DNA of 64,000 nt from Methylobacter luteus IMV-B-3098 (GTDB lineage: Bacteria > Pseudomonadota > Gammaproteobacteria > Methylococcales > Methylomonadaceae), in contig NZ_KE386569.1 in the NCBI RefSeq assembly GCF_000427625.1, positions 2,656,789-2,720,788 on the forward strand, read 5' to 3'. Of this stretch, positions 17,042-25,156 are shown in pieces. The notes under the pieces are model-generated. The model was not told the origin of the DNA and made no database searches. It saw only the letters and a list, made by a program, of their open reading frames with translations. The position numbers and the translations under genes are program-made. Numbering within the stretch: position 1 is the first letter of the stretch; each line of letters starts with the position of its first letter.

Positions 17042-17467
17042 TTAGGCAGATTGCAGATCCTTTTCCATGCCATCAATTCCATCACTTATTGCCCCTTTAA
17101 CCAATTCTGCCACTGATGAGTTATTTTCAGGGGTAGACTCGAAATCTATAGTCCACACGACAACAGCTAAACCATCATACGATTTAAATACTTCGACCGT
17201 CCCTTTGTAATACGTCACGGGAAACGGCGATATGGGGCGAAGATACATCAGTCTCTTGTTGAAATCATCGACTTCTTCAATCGTGTCTTTTATATCGCCG
17301 CCGTCTGCGATAGTCATGTATCGCAACGCGCCTGCCCCCTCACCTTCAACCCGGCAGGATTCAATGATTGGAAACCAAACGTCGAGCCTACCTATGTTGC
17401 GGATTGCTGCCCAAACCAGATCGGCAGGGACGTTTAATTTTTTTACAATGGGTTGTTTTGTCATCAT
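17042..17467 (-). CDS. SRPBCC (START-like) family protein
   Basis: A 141-aa protein with the Bet v1/START-like helix-grip pattern: 'KKLNVPADLVWAAIRNIGRL' at the N-terminus, 'WFPIIESCRVEGEG' and 'ALRYMTIADGGDIKDTIEEV' in the sheet, and a C-terminal helix 'SSVAELVKGAISDGIDGM'. Such proteins hold hydrophobic ligands; the polyketide-cyclase/dehydrase-like subgroup fits best. The start at 17467 is chosen since GAGAAG is six bases upstream; an in-frame start at 17560 would add 31 unlikely basic residues. It is downstream of an AraC-type regulator on the same strand and lies in AT-rich DNA, which suggests both were acquired together. Ligand unknown. Confidence 0.75.
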   Translation of the reverse strand: MMTKQPIVKKLNVPADLVWAAIRNIGRLDVWFPIIESCRVEGEGAGALRYMTIADGGDIKDTIEEVDDFNKRLMYLRPISPFPVTYYKGTVEVFKSYDGLAVVVWTIDFESTPENNSSVAELVKGAISDGIDGMEKDLQSA

Positions 17468-17607
17468 CTTCATCTTCTCAATCAATCTGTTTATTGACGG
17501 GCAGTGTCGTTGATCTAGTTTCACAGCTCGTAAACGTACTTTAACAAAGGCATTTGTCATCGGTATTGGAAAAAACCGACAGATATACGAATAACAAATT
17601 CATCACG

Positions 17608-18438
17608 TTAACAAGATAAAGAGGGGAGCAAATTTAACAATCCAGAAAATTTTAGCGTTGGAGATGCTTCCATTTGCGGATAGAGACTGTCAGGCGACAT
17701 GCCATATAGCTCTTGAAAATCGTTAATCATATGGCTTTGATCGTAGTAGCCGGCTACGTAGGCGACCTCTGCCCAGCTTGAAAATTTTTCGCGTTGGAAA
17801 ATTGTGCTACGCAAACGCACGATACGCGCATATTTTTTCGGGGTAGTGCCGATATGAATTTGAAACCGCCGCTCAAGGCTACGTTCACTTAAGCCGAGAG
17901 TTCTAGCGAGCGTTGCAATAGGATAATTTCCGATGCTTTTATCGAGCTCTTTGCAAGCTGTTTGAATCAATAAATCCTCATGGTTACGATTCAAAAGCGA
18001 GAGCAAAAACTGTTCAACACACTGAACCCGTTCGCTTGCTGTTTTCTTGACAGATAATTTATCCTCAATGGCTTCTATGGCATATTTAGGAAAAATATCA
18101 CTGCAGTCCACGCGCTTTTCTGCGCACTCTTTGACAATGCCGCGAGAGAATACATTTAATCCCCAAGGTGTAAGACGGGCAGAGACACCAGACACTTTGC
18201 CCAATCCGCTCAGATCGCTACGAAAACTTTGAAAGCCAGCAAGTCCACTACGGGTTGTATAAACTCGTTCCTTGTGTGCGGTCGTTAATAAGTCTGCATA
18301 TAAAAAACACAGATACGTTGCTGTATCGGGCAGAATTGAAAGCATCGCTCCATCATCGCCCAATAAATCCTCATAATCCCAAATCGCCGTAACGTAAGGC
18401 TTCAGCAAAGGGGATGGTTGAAAGATTATTAGACCCAT
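17608..18438 (-). CDS. AraC-family transcriptional regulator
   Basis: A 276-aa regulator. The N-terminal part (residues 1-160) resembles the DUF6597-type sensor domain ('IFQPSPLLKPYVTAIWDYED', 'VSGVSARLTPWGLNVFS'), and residues 170-265 form the double helix-turn-helix AraC domain: 'PIATLARTLGLSERSLERRF' is HTH1, 'IHIGTTPKKYARIVRLR' the linker, and 'SWAEVAYVAGYYDQSHMIND' with 'FQELYGMSPDSLYPQ' HTH2. The last closely matches the AraC consensus. It is followed on the same strand by the SRPBCC gene after about 140 bases, a likely target. The gene is distinctly more AT-rich than the Ter cluster. Effector unknown. Confidence 0.88.
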   Translation of the reverse strand: MGLIIFQPSPLLKPYVTAIWDYEDLLGDDGAMLSILPDTATYLCFLYADLLTTAHKERVYTTRSGLAGFQSFRSDLSGLGKVSGVSARLTPWGLNVFSRGIVKECAEKRVDCSDIFPKYAIEAIEDKLSVKKTASERVQCVEQFLLSLLNRNHEDLLIQTACKELDKSIGNYPIATLARTLGLSERSLERRFQIHIGTTPKKYARIVRLRSTIFQREKFSSWAEVAYVAGYYDQSHMINDFQELYGMSPDSLYPQMEASPTLKFSGLLNLLPSLSC

Positions 18439-19039
18439 ATTCGCTGCCTATCTATTGAGCACCGTAGACTGCCCGATCCTGCCAAGCCAAGTTTGAGGTT
18501 GCCTAACAAATTATTAAAAATTTCTGTATATCATCCCATTTTGGCAGATATATAGTTTATTTTTAGCATTATAACAGTCTGTTATGTGGCTGTTACCAGC
18601 CATTTCAGTAATTCAGGCCAAAGTCCCTTTCGGGTCGATTTTGCCGATCGATCAGTTTCAAATTAAAAATCACCAGTGTCCACTATCAAGTATTGTAGGT
18701 AGCCGCTAACTGAAATACATGGAGAGGTTTCTCAGAATAGATGTTATCGTACGTTTTTTCTTTTTCTACTTCTCTCCTAAATGATCTGGTTCATCATGGG
18801 ATTAATTGGCTCTATCGCCAGAAGAATCCGAGGCAAAAAAATGGATACCAGATACCACTCGGGTAATCTGAAGGCGGTTTTTCATTATTTGTAAACTCTG
18901 AACCTGATGTCTGCTCAGGATGATGCATAGATAGCAAACAATCTAACATGTATTCTGCGCCGTTATTGCTATCTAAACATGATAATTATAATTAAGCACT
19001 TAAGACGTTAGGTTTTGATGTAGTTATGTAAACAATGAT
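18439..19039. other. AT-rich intergenic region
   Basis: About 600 bases between divergent genes. No supported gene and no strong palindrome. A short segment (18620-18660) resembles the window's recurrent non-coding repeat with 'cctttcgggtcgattttgcc'. Composition is AT-rich like its flanks. Confidence 0.4.
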
Positions 19040-19690
19040 ATGACAATGAATATATATTGTCCTAAGTGTCAAAAAAAGATCCGTTTCGAAGATATGAATG
19101 TTGCTCAAGATGCTGCCATGTGCAAACCGTGCAATTATGTTTTTAAAGTATCGGATTTCGCTTGTAACACCATTCCACGAGACTTCAATCCGAACAGTCC
19201 GCCAGCCGGAACTTGGTTTAATAAAACTCATGACGAAATTGTGATTGGGGCTTCAACGCGAGTTTCTGGAGCTGCTTTTTATCTAGTTCCATCAATGCTT
19301 GTATGTATAGGATTTATTTTCAAAGTAATTAAAGATTACGAATTTATTCATGATGCGACACTTGCTTTAGTTATTTTGACAATTATGTCAATTTATCTTG
19401 CAATCTCTTCATTAATGACATCTTTTGGAAAAGTAGAAGTCAGAATAAGAAATGGCATTGGAACTGTCTTTACCGGTGTCGGCAAGACAGGCTGGACCAG
19501 AAAGTTTAATTGGAATGAGATCGACAGGATTTATGAACATTTAACCACGCCTGCAGATTCTTCTCTTAAAATTGTTCATGAAATTGTCATGGACGGTAAA
19601 AGCTGGCTGGCTTTTGGAGCATCATTAGACGATAGTAACCGTTATTATGTGCTCAATACGCTAAAGTATTTAAAACTGGAGGGCGAATAA
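19040..19690 (+). CDS. zinc-ribbon membrane protein of unknown function
   Basis: A 216-aa protein I do not recognise. It begins with a zinc ribbon (CPKC at residues 6-9 and CKPC about 20 residues later). Two predicted transmembrane helices follow: 'AAFYLVPSMLVCIGFIFKVI' and 'ATLALVILTIMSIYLAISSL', with a cytoplasmic-looking C-terminal domain (residues 130-216) containing 'NGIGTVFTGVGKTGWTRKF' and the strand-rich 'IVMDGKSWLAFGASLDDSNR', the pattern of a PH-like or bPH-type domain. The gene lies alone in AT-rich DNA between the two repeat copies. The start could be 19040 or 19046. Probably a membrane-anchored sensor or scaffold; no function is assigned. Confidence 0.7.
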   Translation: MTMNIYCPKCQKKIRFEDMNVAQDAAMCKPCNYVFKVSDFACNTIPRDFNPNSPPAGTWFNKTHDEIVIGASTRVSGAAFYLVPSMLVCIGFIFKVIKDYEFIHDATLALVILTIMSIYLAISSLMTSFGKVEVRIRNGIGTVFTGVGKTGWTRKFNWNEIDRIYEHLTTPADSSLKIVHEIVMDGKSWLAFGASLDDSNRYYVLNTLKYLKLEGE

Positions 19691-19766
19691 AAATAATCAG
19701 CTGTTAGACTCGCACCACCTTGCCTCGAGAGAGTGCCCTGAATACTGCAATGTAGAAGCCAGAATC

Positions 19767-19890
19767 TGATCTGACATAAACGAAATCAAATTCAAACTTA
19801 TGCTGATGTATTTGAAAAATGAAAATAAATAGTCGCTATGTGCCAATTCCGGACCGCCGCGTTGTAGGCGTCAGTGACAGCAGTTGAGTC
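19767..19890 (+). repeat. non-coding repeat, copy B (right edge of AT-rich patch)
   Basis: Diverged direct copy of 16851-16972, with GAAATCAAATTCA, GCTATGTGCCAA and GTGACAGC in the same order. Together the two copies bracket about 3 kb containing the AraC, SRPBCC and zinc-ribbon genes. Confidence 0.6.
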
Positions 19891-20171
19891 GATAGCGGCC
19901 TTTCAACTCTAAGATCAGCAGAGTAATTTTACATTGACGTTCAACACCAGATTGAGTGATTGACTACCCTTATTTAGCTGGTTCCTGTGTTACTTCTTCC
20001 TTGCCTACTGACGGATCACCTCCTGCCGCCCCTAAATCGATTATGAGAACAAAGACTTCACAGTGGGAAATTTGCCTTATTCATATTATAACTTGTTGAT
20101 ATTAAAATATAATATTTCTCATTAGGATGCTATTTGATGGGTTTAAGGTATTAACGTTTTCTCTGAAATAA

Positions 20172-20200
20172 ATTATAACTAATTGATTTATAATAGTTAT
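20172..20200 (+). promoter_or_regulatory. possible activator-binding inverted repeat
   Basis: ATAACTA (20175-20181) and TAGTTAT (20194-20200) form an inverted repeat. The half-site ATTATAACT also occurs at 20085-20093 and at 20172-20180. They lie just upstream of the sigma-54 promoter; the distal copy is at a distance usual for an enhancer-binding protein, the proximal one is very close to the -24 element. Confidence 0.35.
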
Positions 20201-20205
20201 TTATC

Positions 20206-20221
20206 TGGCACGTGATTTGCT
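20206..20221 (+). promoter_or_regulatory. sigma-54 promoter
   Basis: TGGCAC-GTGAT-TTGCT matches the sigma-54 consensus TGGCAC-N5-TTGC(A/T) at every defined position. GG at 20207-20208 and GC at 20219-20220 are ten bases apart, as required for -24/-12. Transcription would start near 20232, about 60 bases before the carbonic-anhydrase-like gene. A sigma-54 activator gene follows two genes downstream. Confidence 0.85.
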
Positions 20222-20294
20222 AAATTAAATGTAGTGGCGCCACTCAATCACATTAGGTTTTTACCTAAGCATTCATTTTATGATGGAGAAAAAC

Positions 20295-20948
20295 ATGACT
20301 ACATTGAAAAACAAGCTTGAACAGCGGATCAGTGATTACGATTTCTGGGCGACGCGTCGACGTTACGGTGCCGAAGGACATAACGACGCCAGTTTATGGG
20401 TACTTGCCTGTATGGACGAGCGTTTGCCGGTGGACGAGGCACTTGGCATCCATGTTGATACCCCTGTCGGAGGAGGGGATGCGCACTGTTTCCGCAATGC
20501 GGGCGGCATCGTGACGGACGATGCAATCCGTTCTGCGATGTTAACCTGTAACTTTTTTGGTACCAAGGAAATTGTCATAGTCCAACACACCCAGTGTGGC
20601 ATGCTCTCAGCAAATGCTAACGATCTGGAGAGGGTTCTTCGAGAAAGAGGCATCGACACTGATAACATAGCCCTCGATCCAACCTTGCCCGAATTGAAAC
20701 TGAATAAAGGTTCGTTTGCCAAATGGATTGGCATGATGGACGACGTCGATGTCACTTGCATGAAAACCGTCGAAGCGTTTAGAAACCATCCGCTAATTCC
20801 GAAAGATGTCGTCGTAAGTGGCTGGGTTTGGGAGGTCGAAACACGGCGCTTGAGGGCGCCGACACTCGATCCGGAAAAACGGCTGCGCACCGATGTTGTT
20901 TCGTCAGCATTCGGTGTGACCAACAAACAGCCTGATCGCTGGAGTTAA
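20295..20948 (+). CDS. beta-carbonic anhydrase fold hydrolase (COS hydrolase-like)
   Basis: A 217-aa beta-carbonic-anhydrase-fold enzyme. The zinc ligands are Cys39, His98 and Cys101 ('LACMDERLPVDEALG' and 'VIVQHTQCGMLS'), with the Asp41-Arg43 dyad in CxDxR and the 'HCFRNAGGIVTDDAIRS' segment of the family. The short form with 'CMDERL...EALGI' and HTQCG resembles the clade containing carbonyl sulfide hydrolase and CS2 hydrolase more than housekeeping carbonic anhydrases, so hydration of CO2, COS or CS2 are the candidates. GGAG sits six bases before the ATG at 20295; start codons at 20280 and 20283 would bury it. The gene is behind a consensus sigma-54 promoter, which is unusual for a housekeeping anhydrase. 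Confidence 0.85.
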   Translation: MTTLKNKLEQRISDYDFWATRRRYGAEGHNDASLWVLACMDERLPVDEALGIHVDTPVGGGDAHCFRNAGGIVTDDAIRSAMLTCNFFGTKEIVIVQHTQCGMLSANANDLERVLRERGIDTDNIALDPTLPELKLNKGSFAKWIGMMDDVDVTCMKTVEAFRNHPLIPKDVVVSGWVWEVETRRLRAPTLDPEKRLRTDVVSSAFGVTNKQPDRWS

Positions 20949-21039
20949 CGACCACGCGGTAAATCCAAATATTGAGAGTGCCGTTCCGTCATGGAGGCGC
21001 TCTCCTTCCCTATCAGCTTAACCAGAGTAGGCGGACACT

Positions 21040-21282
21040 ATGCCAACATACGATTATCAATGCGGGCAATGCCAGCAGAAGTTCGAAGCCAAACATCGCA
21101 TCAGCGACCCTCAACCGTGCTGCCCCACATGCGGGGGAACATGCACAAAGCTCATACTGACCGCCCCGGCAACGCATGGCGCTATGGCCGTAGGCCGCGA
21201 ACAGGCGATACGTTCGTTACAACCGCAACCGAAGAATGACGCGTATCGTCACGGACCGAGTTGTAGCTGTTGCCATCACTAG
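21040..21282 (+). CDS. FmdB-family zinc-ribbon protein
   Basis: An 80-aa FmdB/CxxC_CxxC_SSSS-type zinc ribbon. 'MPTYDYQCGQCQQKFEAKH' gives the first CxxC, 'QPCCPTCGGTCTKL' the second, and the chain ends in a histidine/cysteine-rich tail, SCSCCHH, a possible further metal site. FmdB was named for a regulator of amide or formamidase genes in Methylophilus, and such proteins often sit next to amidase or hydrolase operons. It lies 90 bases downstream of the COS-hydrolase-like gene on the same strand and before the sigma-54 activator, so a shared transcript is likely. It may deliver zinc or regulate; neither is shown. Confidence 0.85.
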   Translation: MPTYDYQCGQCQQKFEAKHRISDPQPCCPTCGGTCTKLILTAPATHGAMAVGREQAIRSLQPQPKNDAYRHGPSCSCCHH

Positions 21283-21339
21283 CATCCGCTGCAAATTTCG
21301 CAAGAAACAAACTACCGGCACGACGTATCCAGGTGAAAA

Positions 21340-22923
21340 ATGAATAATCGACTACTGTCCCGTTTGACGCCCGTCTCCTTTCTACAGGCTTTTGTAATCC
21401 ACAGCGTTAATTTGTGGAAAAAGCAAAATTTGAAACTCTCGAACCAAGATAACTCAATTCAATATCTCGGCTTGTCTGCGAGCAGTTGTTTTGAGGATAC
21501 CGTCAGAAAGCAGTTGGAGTTTCAAGATGCTTTGACGCATGATCAATATGCGGATGTAATCATCGAAATTAAGAACCAGATTGGAGGAGAATTCACCAGG
21601 GCATCGAGCGGTGAAGGTGTCATTCGCGTTGAAAACACTCGCTGTCCTTTTGGAGCGTTGGTAAAAGAAACACCTGAGTTGTGCCAGATGACCTCGTCGG
21701 TTTTTGGCGGAATCGCAGCCCGAAACTTCGGTTACGCCCAAGTCGAATTACGAAAGCGCATCGCCGTCGGCGATCCGGTGTGCGACGTGGCAATTTATCT
21801 AAACCGGGAAAACCATCAACATAGACATGGGGACGAATATTTTTTTCAGGATGGTGAGCTCATCTCCAAATTGGATGATACCGATGCGATAGTCCAGGTT
21901 ACCGACAAAACAAACCGGTACTGGTGCAGTTGCGGGACCACTGAAACGGCTATCGTGCAAAAAAACCAAACTCTGGTCATTGGGCATTCTAAAGCGATAC
22001 GCAATGTCACGGATGCGATCGGGATCGTCGCCCCGACCATGGCTAACGTGTTGATAGGTGGTGAAACCGGGGTGGGAAAGGAAATCATCGCACGAGCCAT
22101 CCATGCCGCGAGCGGACGAAACCCGGAAAAATTTGTCGCCGTAAATTGCGCAGCAATCGCCGAATCTCTGATAGAAAGTGCTTTGTTCGGCCATGAAAAG
22201 GGGGCATTTACTGGCGCTTACAATGTTCACAAGGGTTTTTTCGAAAGAGCATGTACCGGAACGCTGTTTTTGGATGAAATTGACGGCTTAAGCCTAACTA
22301 GCCAGGCGAAATTGCTGCGGGTACTCCAAGAAGGTGAATTTGAAAGAGTTGGCGGCAGACAACTCATTAAAACCGATGTCCGCATTATCGTCGCGTCCAA
22401 TCGCAAACTCAAAGACCTGGTGTCGGCAGGCGAGTTTCGTAAAGATCTCTTTTATCGGTTAAATATCGTTATTATAGACATCCCACCGTTACGGGAACGG
22501 CGTGACGACATTGTCGTGTTAGCCGATCATTTCCTAAAACAATTGTCGGTCAAATACCAAAAACCTCCCAAAAACCTTGGCGAACAGGTGTGGCCCAAAA
22601 TGATGCGTTACGATTGGCCAGGAAATATTCGGGAATTGGAAAACGTCTTGGAGAGCGCCTTTCTGTTTGCTAAAACGGAAGTCATTGAGAACGTCGCTGT
22701 CGAAGTTTCTGATTCAGAAGCAGACCAAGCTCATCACAGCCTTCTCCAGGCGACAAAGGAAAAAATTGCCCGCGATGTCGAAATAAAACTGCTACATGAC
22801 GCTTTGGCAAGGTGTTCTGGAAATGTGAGCGCCGTTGCAAGAGAAATGGGGATTACCCCGCGCGCAATTCATCAAAAATTGAAAAAACATCGTATCGATG
22901 CGGACGAATATAGAACCAAATAA
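21340..22923 (+). CDS. sigma-54-dependent activator with MetOD1-like sensor domain
   Basis: A 527-aa enhancer-binding protein. The N-terminal region (about 45-160) has 'RVENTRCPFGALVKETPELC' and 'VFGGIAARNFGYAQVELRKR', a cysteine-bearing output/sensor domain like MetOD1. The AAA+ domain then contains Walker A 'GETGVGKE' (near 240), the sigma-54 contact loop GAFTGA (near 288), Walker B 'LFLDEIDGL' (near 310) and 'RKDLFYRLNIVIIDIPPLRE'. The C-terminus is a Fis-type HTH ('GNVSAVAREMGITPRAIHQK', to 520). The two cysteines in the sensor could hold a metal, haem or Fe-S ligand. It stands two genes after a perfect sigma-54 promoter, the most likely target. Confidence 0.92.
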   Translation: MNNRLLSRLTPVSFLQAFVIHSVNLWKKQNLKLSNQDNSIQYLGLSASSCFEDTVRKQLEFQDALTHDQYADVIIEIKNQIGGEFTRASSGEGVIRVENTRCPFGALVKETPELCQMTSSVFGGIAARNFGYAQVELRKRIAVGDPVCDVAIYLNRENHQHRHGDEYFFQDGELISKLDDTDAIVQVTDKTNRYWCSCGTTETAIVQKNQTLVIGHSKAIRNVTDAIGIVAPTMANVLIGGETGVGKEIIARAIHAASGRNPEKFVAVNCAAIAESLIESALFGHEKGAFTGAYNVHKGFFERACTGTLFLDEIDGLSLTSQAKLLRVLQEGEFERVGGRQLIKTDVRIIVASNRKLKDLVSAGEFRKDLFYRLNIVIIDIPPLRERRDDIVVLADHFLKQLSVKYQKPPKNLGEQVWPKMMRYDWPGNIRELENVLESAFLFAKTEVIENVAVEVSDSEADQAHHSLLQATKEKIARDVEIKLLHDALARCSGNVSAVAREMGITPRAIHQKLKKHRIDADEYRTK

Positions 22924-22965
22924 GTTAATCGTAGCGTATTTTATACTTAGCTATAGGAGCGAAAA

Positions 22966-23370
22966 ATGAGACAAAAATTGCGTATTATGTATCTGTTTGC
23001 AATGCTCGGCCTCATGGTAGCCAACGCACAAGCGGAAACTACTGAGAAATCCGCCGGCAAATTCACCAGTCAATCTTTATATACAAAAAGAGCGACGCTA
23101 CCATCAAGTACGATGGATACCCATGTCATACTGGTGCAATTTCCAAAAGGCTATAAAACACCTGTGCATACCCACGAAGGGCCAGGGCCGCGTTATGTCC
23201 TTAAAGGCAAATTGAAAGTCGAAGATAGCGGCGAAACCAAAGTTTATGGTGCGGGCGAGGTGTTTTGGGAAACGGGAGCTGCCATGACGGTGGAAAACGT
23301 TGGTACCAGTACAGCCGAGATATTGATTTTTGAACTGGCCCCCGTGAAATCCGATGGCTCAATGAAATGA
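22966..23370 (+). CDS. secreted cupin-domain protein
   Basis: A 134-aa protein with an N-terminal signal peptide (hydrophobic residues 6-22, likely cleaved after ANAQA) and a single cupin barrel. The barrel has 'PVHTHEGPGPRYVLKGKLKV' with the HxH-type metal site and 'GAGEVFWETGAAMTVENVGT', the second cupin motif, in which a histidine is replaced by Trp/Glu positions. AGGAG is six bases before the ATG. It follows the sigma-54 activator by about 40 bases and is probably co-transcribed, so a periplasmic step (binding or oxidation of a small sulfur or other compound) in the same response is plausible. Ligand and reaction unknown. Confidence 0.82.
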   Translation: MRQKLRIMYLFAMLGLMVANAQAETTEKSAGKFTSQSLYTKRATLPSSTMDTHVILVQFPKGYKTPVHTHEGPGPRYVLKGKLKVEDSGETKVYGAGEVFWETGAAMTVENVGTSTAEILIFELAPVKSDGSMK

Positions 23371-23375
23371 GTCAG

Positions 23376-23460
23376 TTCGCGTAGCTCCGATTAGCAATAG
23401 CGTAATCGGAGGAGTGTTGGCTTCGAAAAGTGCGATTACGCAAGCTAATCACACCTTATA
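23376..23460 (+). repeat. cluster of palindromic intergenic repeats
   Basis: CTCCGATTA and TAATCGGAG form a 9-bp stem (about 23384-23410), followed by 'gtgcgattacgcaagctaat', a second copy of the same palindromic theme (a common 'GCGATTACGC' intergenic repeat). Confidence 0.5.
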
Positions 23461-23502
23461 TTATCCAACCGTGTTTTTCAAGGGATAATGAATCTCGAAA
23501 AA

Positions 23503-23528
23503 CACACCTGAGGGGCGCCTCAGGTGTG
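23503..23528 (-). terminator. terminator-like hairpin (minus orientation)
   Basis: CACACCTGAGG (23503-23513) pairs perfectly with CCTCAGGTGTG (23518-23528) around GGCG. Read on the minus strand it is followed by TTTTT, so it fits an intrinsic terminator in that direction. No minus-strand gene reads into it now, perhaps because the IS110 insertion replaced it. Confidence 0.5.
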
Positions 23529-23678
23529 GGTAACTGGATGCCGTATCGCACCTTGGAATGCTAAATCCGTCGCGTAGACCTGTGCAGCAGTTACCCGTCC
23601 TCGATCAACGATCGGACAGTATCTTCGGCCCGGATTCCGGCAGCCTGCATTCACAAGGTAGATCATTTAAGGTTTTCA

Positions 23679-24643
<965 letters not shown>

Positions 24644-24731
24644 CTTGAATAACAGTATCTACAATTTTGAATGACAGCTTATTTGCCTTTTCTTGTCTTT
24701 TCAAATTAATCTTAATTGGCAGCAAAGGGTC

Positions 24732-24902
24732 CAGGGTGTGTCAAAACTCATTACCAAACTAGCCAGATATGAAAACTACTCCACTGAGCGGTCCGAGATA
24801 TGTTAATTCTCAGTAAATGGCTCCACAATATTCAGTATTTTGCTCGGTATTTGGCATGATCGCTCCACCGCCTTTTCGATTTTTGCGTTTTGACACACCC
24901 TG
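24732..24902. mobile_element. 171-bp MITE-like element
   Basis: Perfect 16-bp terminal inverted repeats, CAGGGTGTGTCAAAAC at 24732-24747 and its complement at 24887-24902. They are flanked by GGTC on both sides (24728-24731 and 24903-24906), a probable 4-bp target-site duplication. The 140-base interior encodes nothing. It is too short for a transposase, so it would depend on a full element elsewhere in the genome. Confidence 0.75.
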
Positions 24903-24966
24903 GGTCACATCCAGCCAATCAATGCCAGATTCAATCGAAACTAATTGTTGAAGCCATTATCCGGGC

Positions 24967-25128
24967 CTAATCCGCATTATCAATCTCGAAAAATATCCAC
25001 TTCACGCGCGGATGAGCGGCCTTGATCAGCCTCTCCATGGCGTTGATTTCATCGACCGCATCGATCACAGCCATGTCGGGCGTCAGCTCGGCTTTGATCG
25101 TGACTATGACACTGTTGCCGTGGTTGAT
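24967..25128 (-). pseudogene. 3' fragment of a CDF transporter gene
   Basis: Read on the minus strand, these 162 bases encode 53 residues plus stop that match the C-terminus of the intact CDF gene at 37368-38270 (for example 'HGNSVIVTIKAELTPDM' and 'AAHPRVKWIFFEIDN'), with four amino-acid differences and many synonymous ones. Homology stops at the GGTTGAT at 25122-25128, where unrelated sequence takes over. It therefore comes from a diverged paralogue or old duplication rather than a fresh copy. No start codon remains. The nearby MITE and IS110 remnant show the locus has been rearranged. Confidence 0.85.
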
Positions 25129-25156
25129 TAAGAAAAGCCATTACATGATTAGTCTA

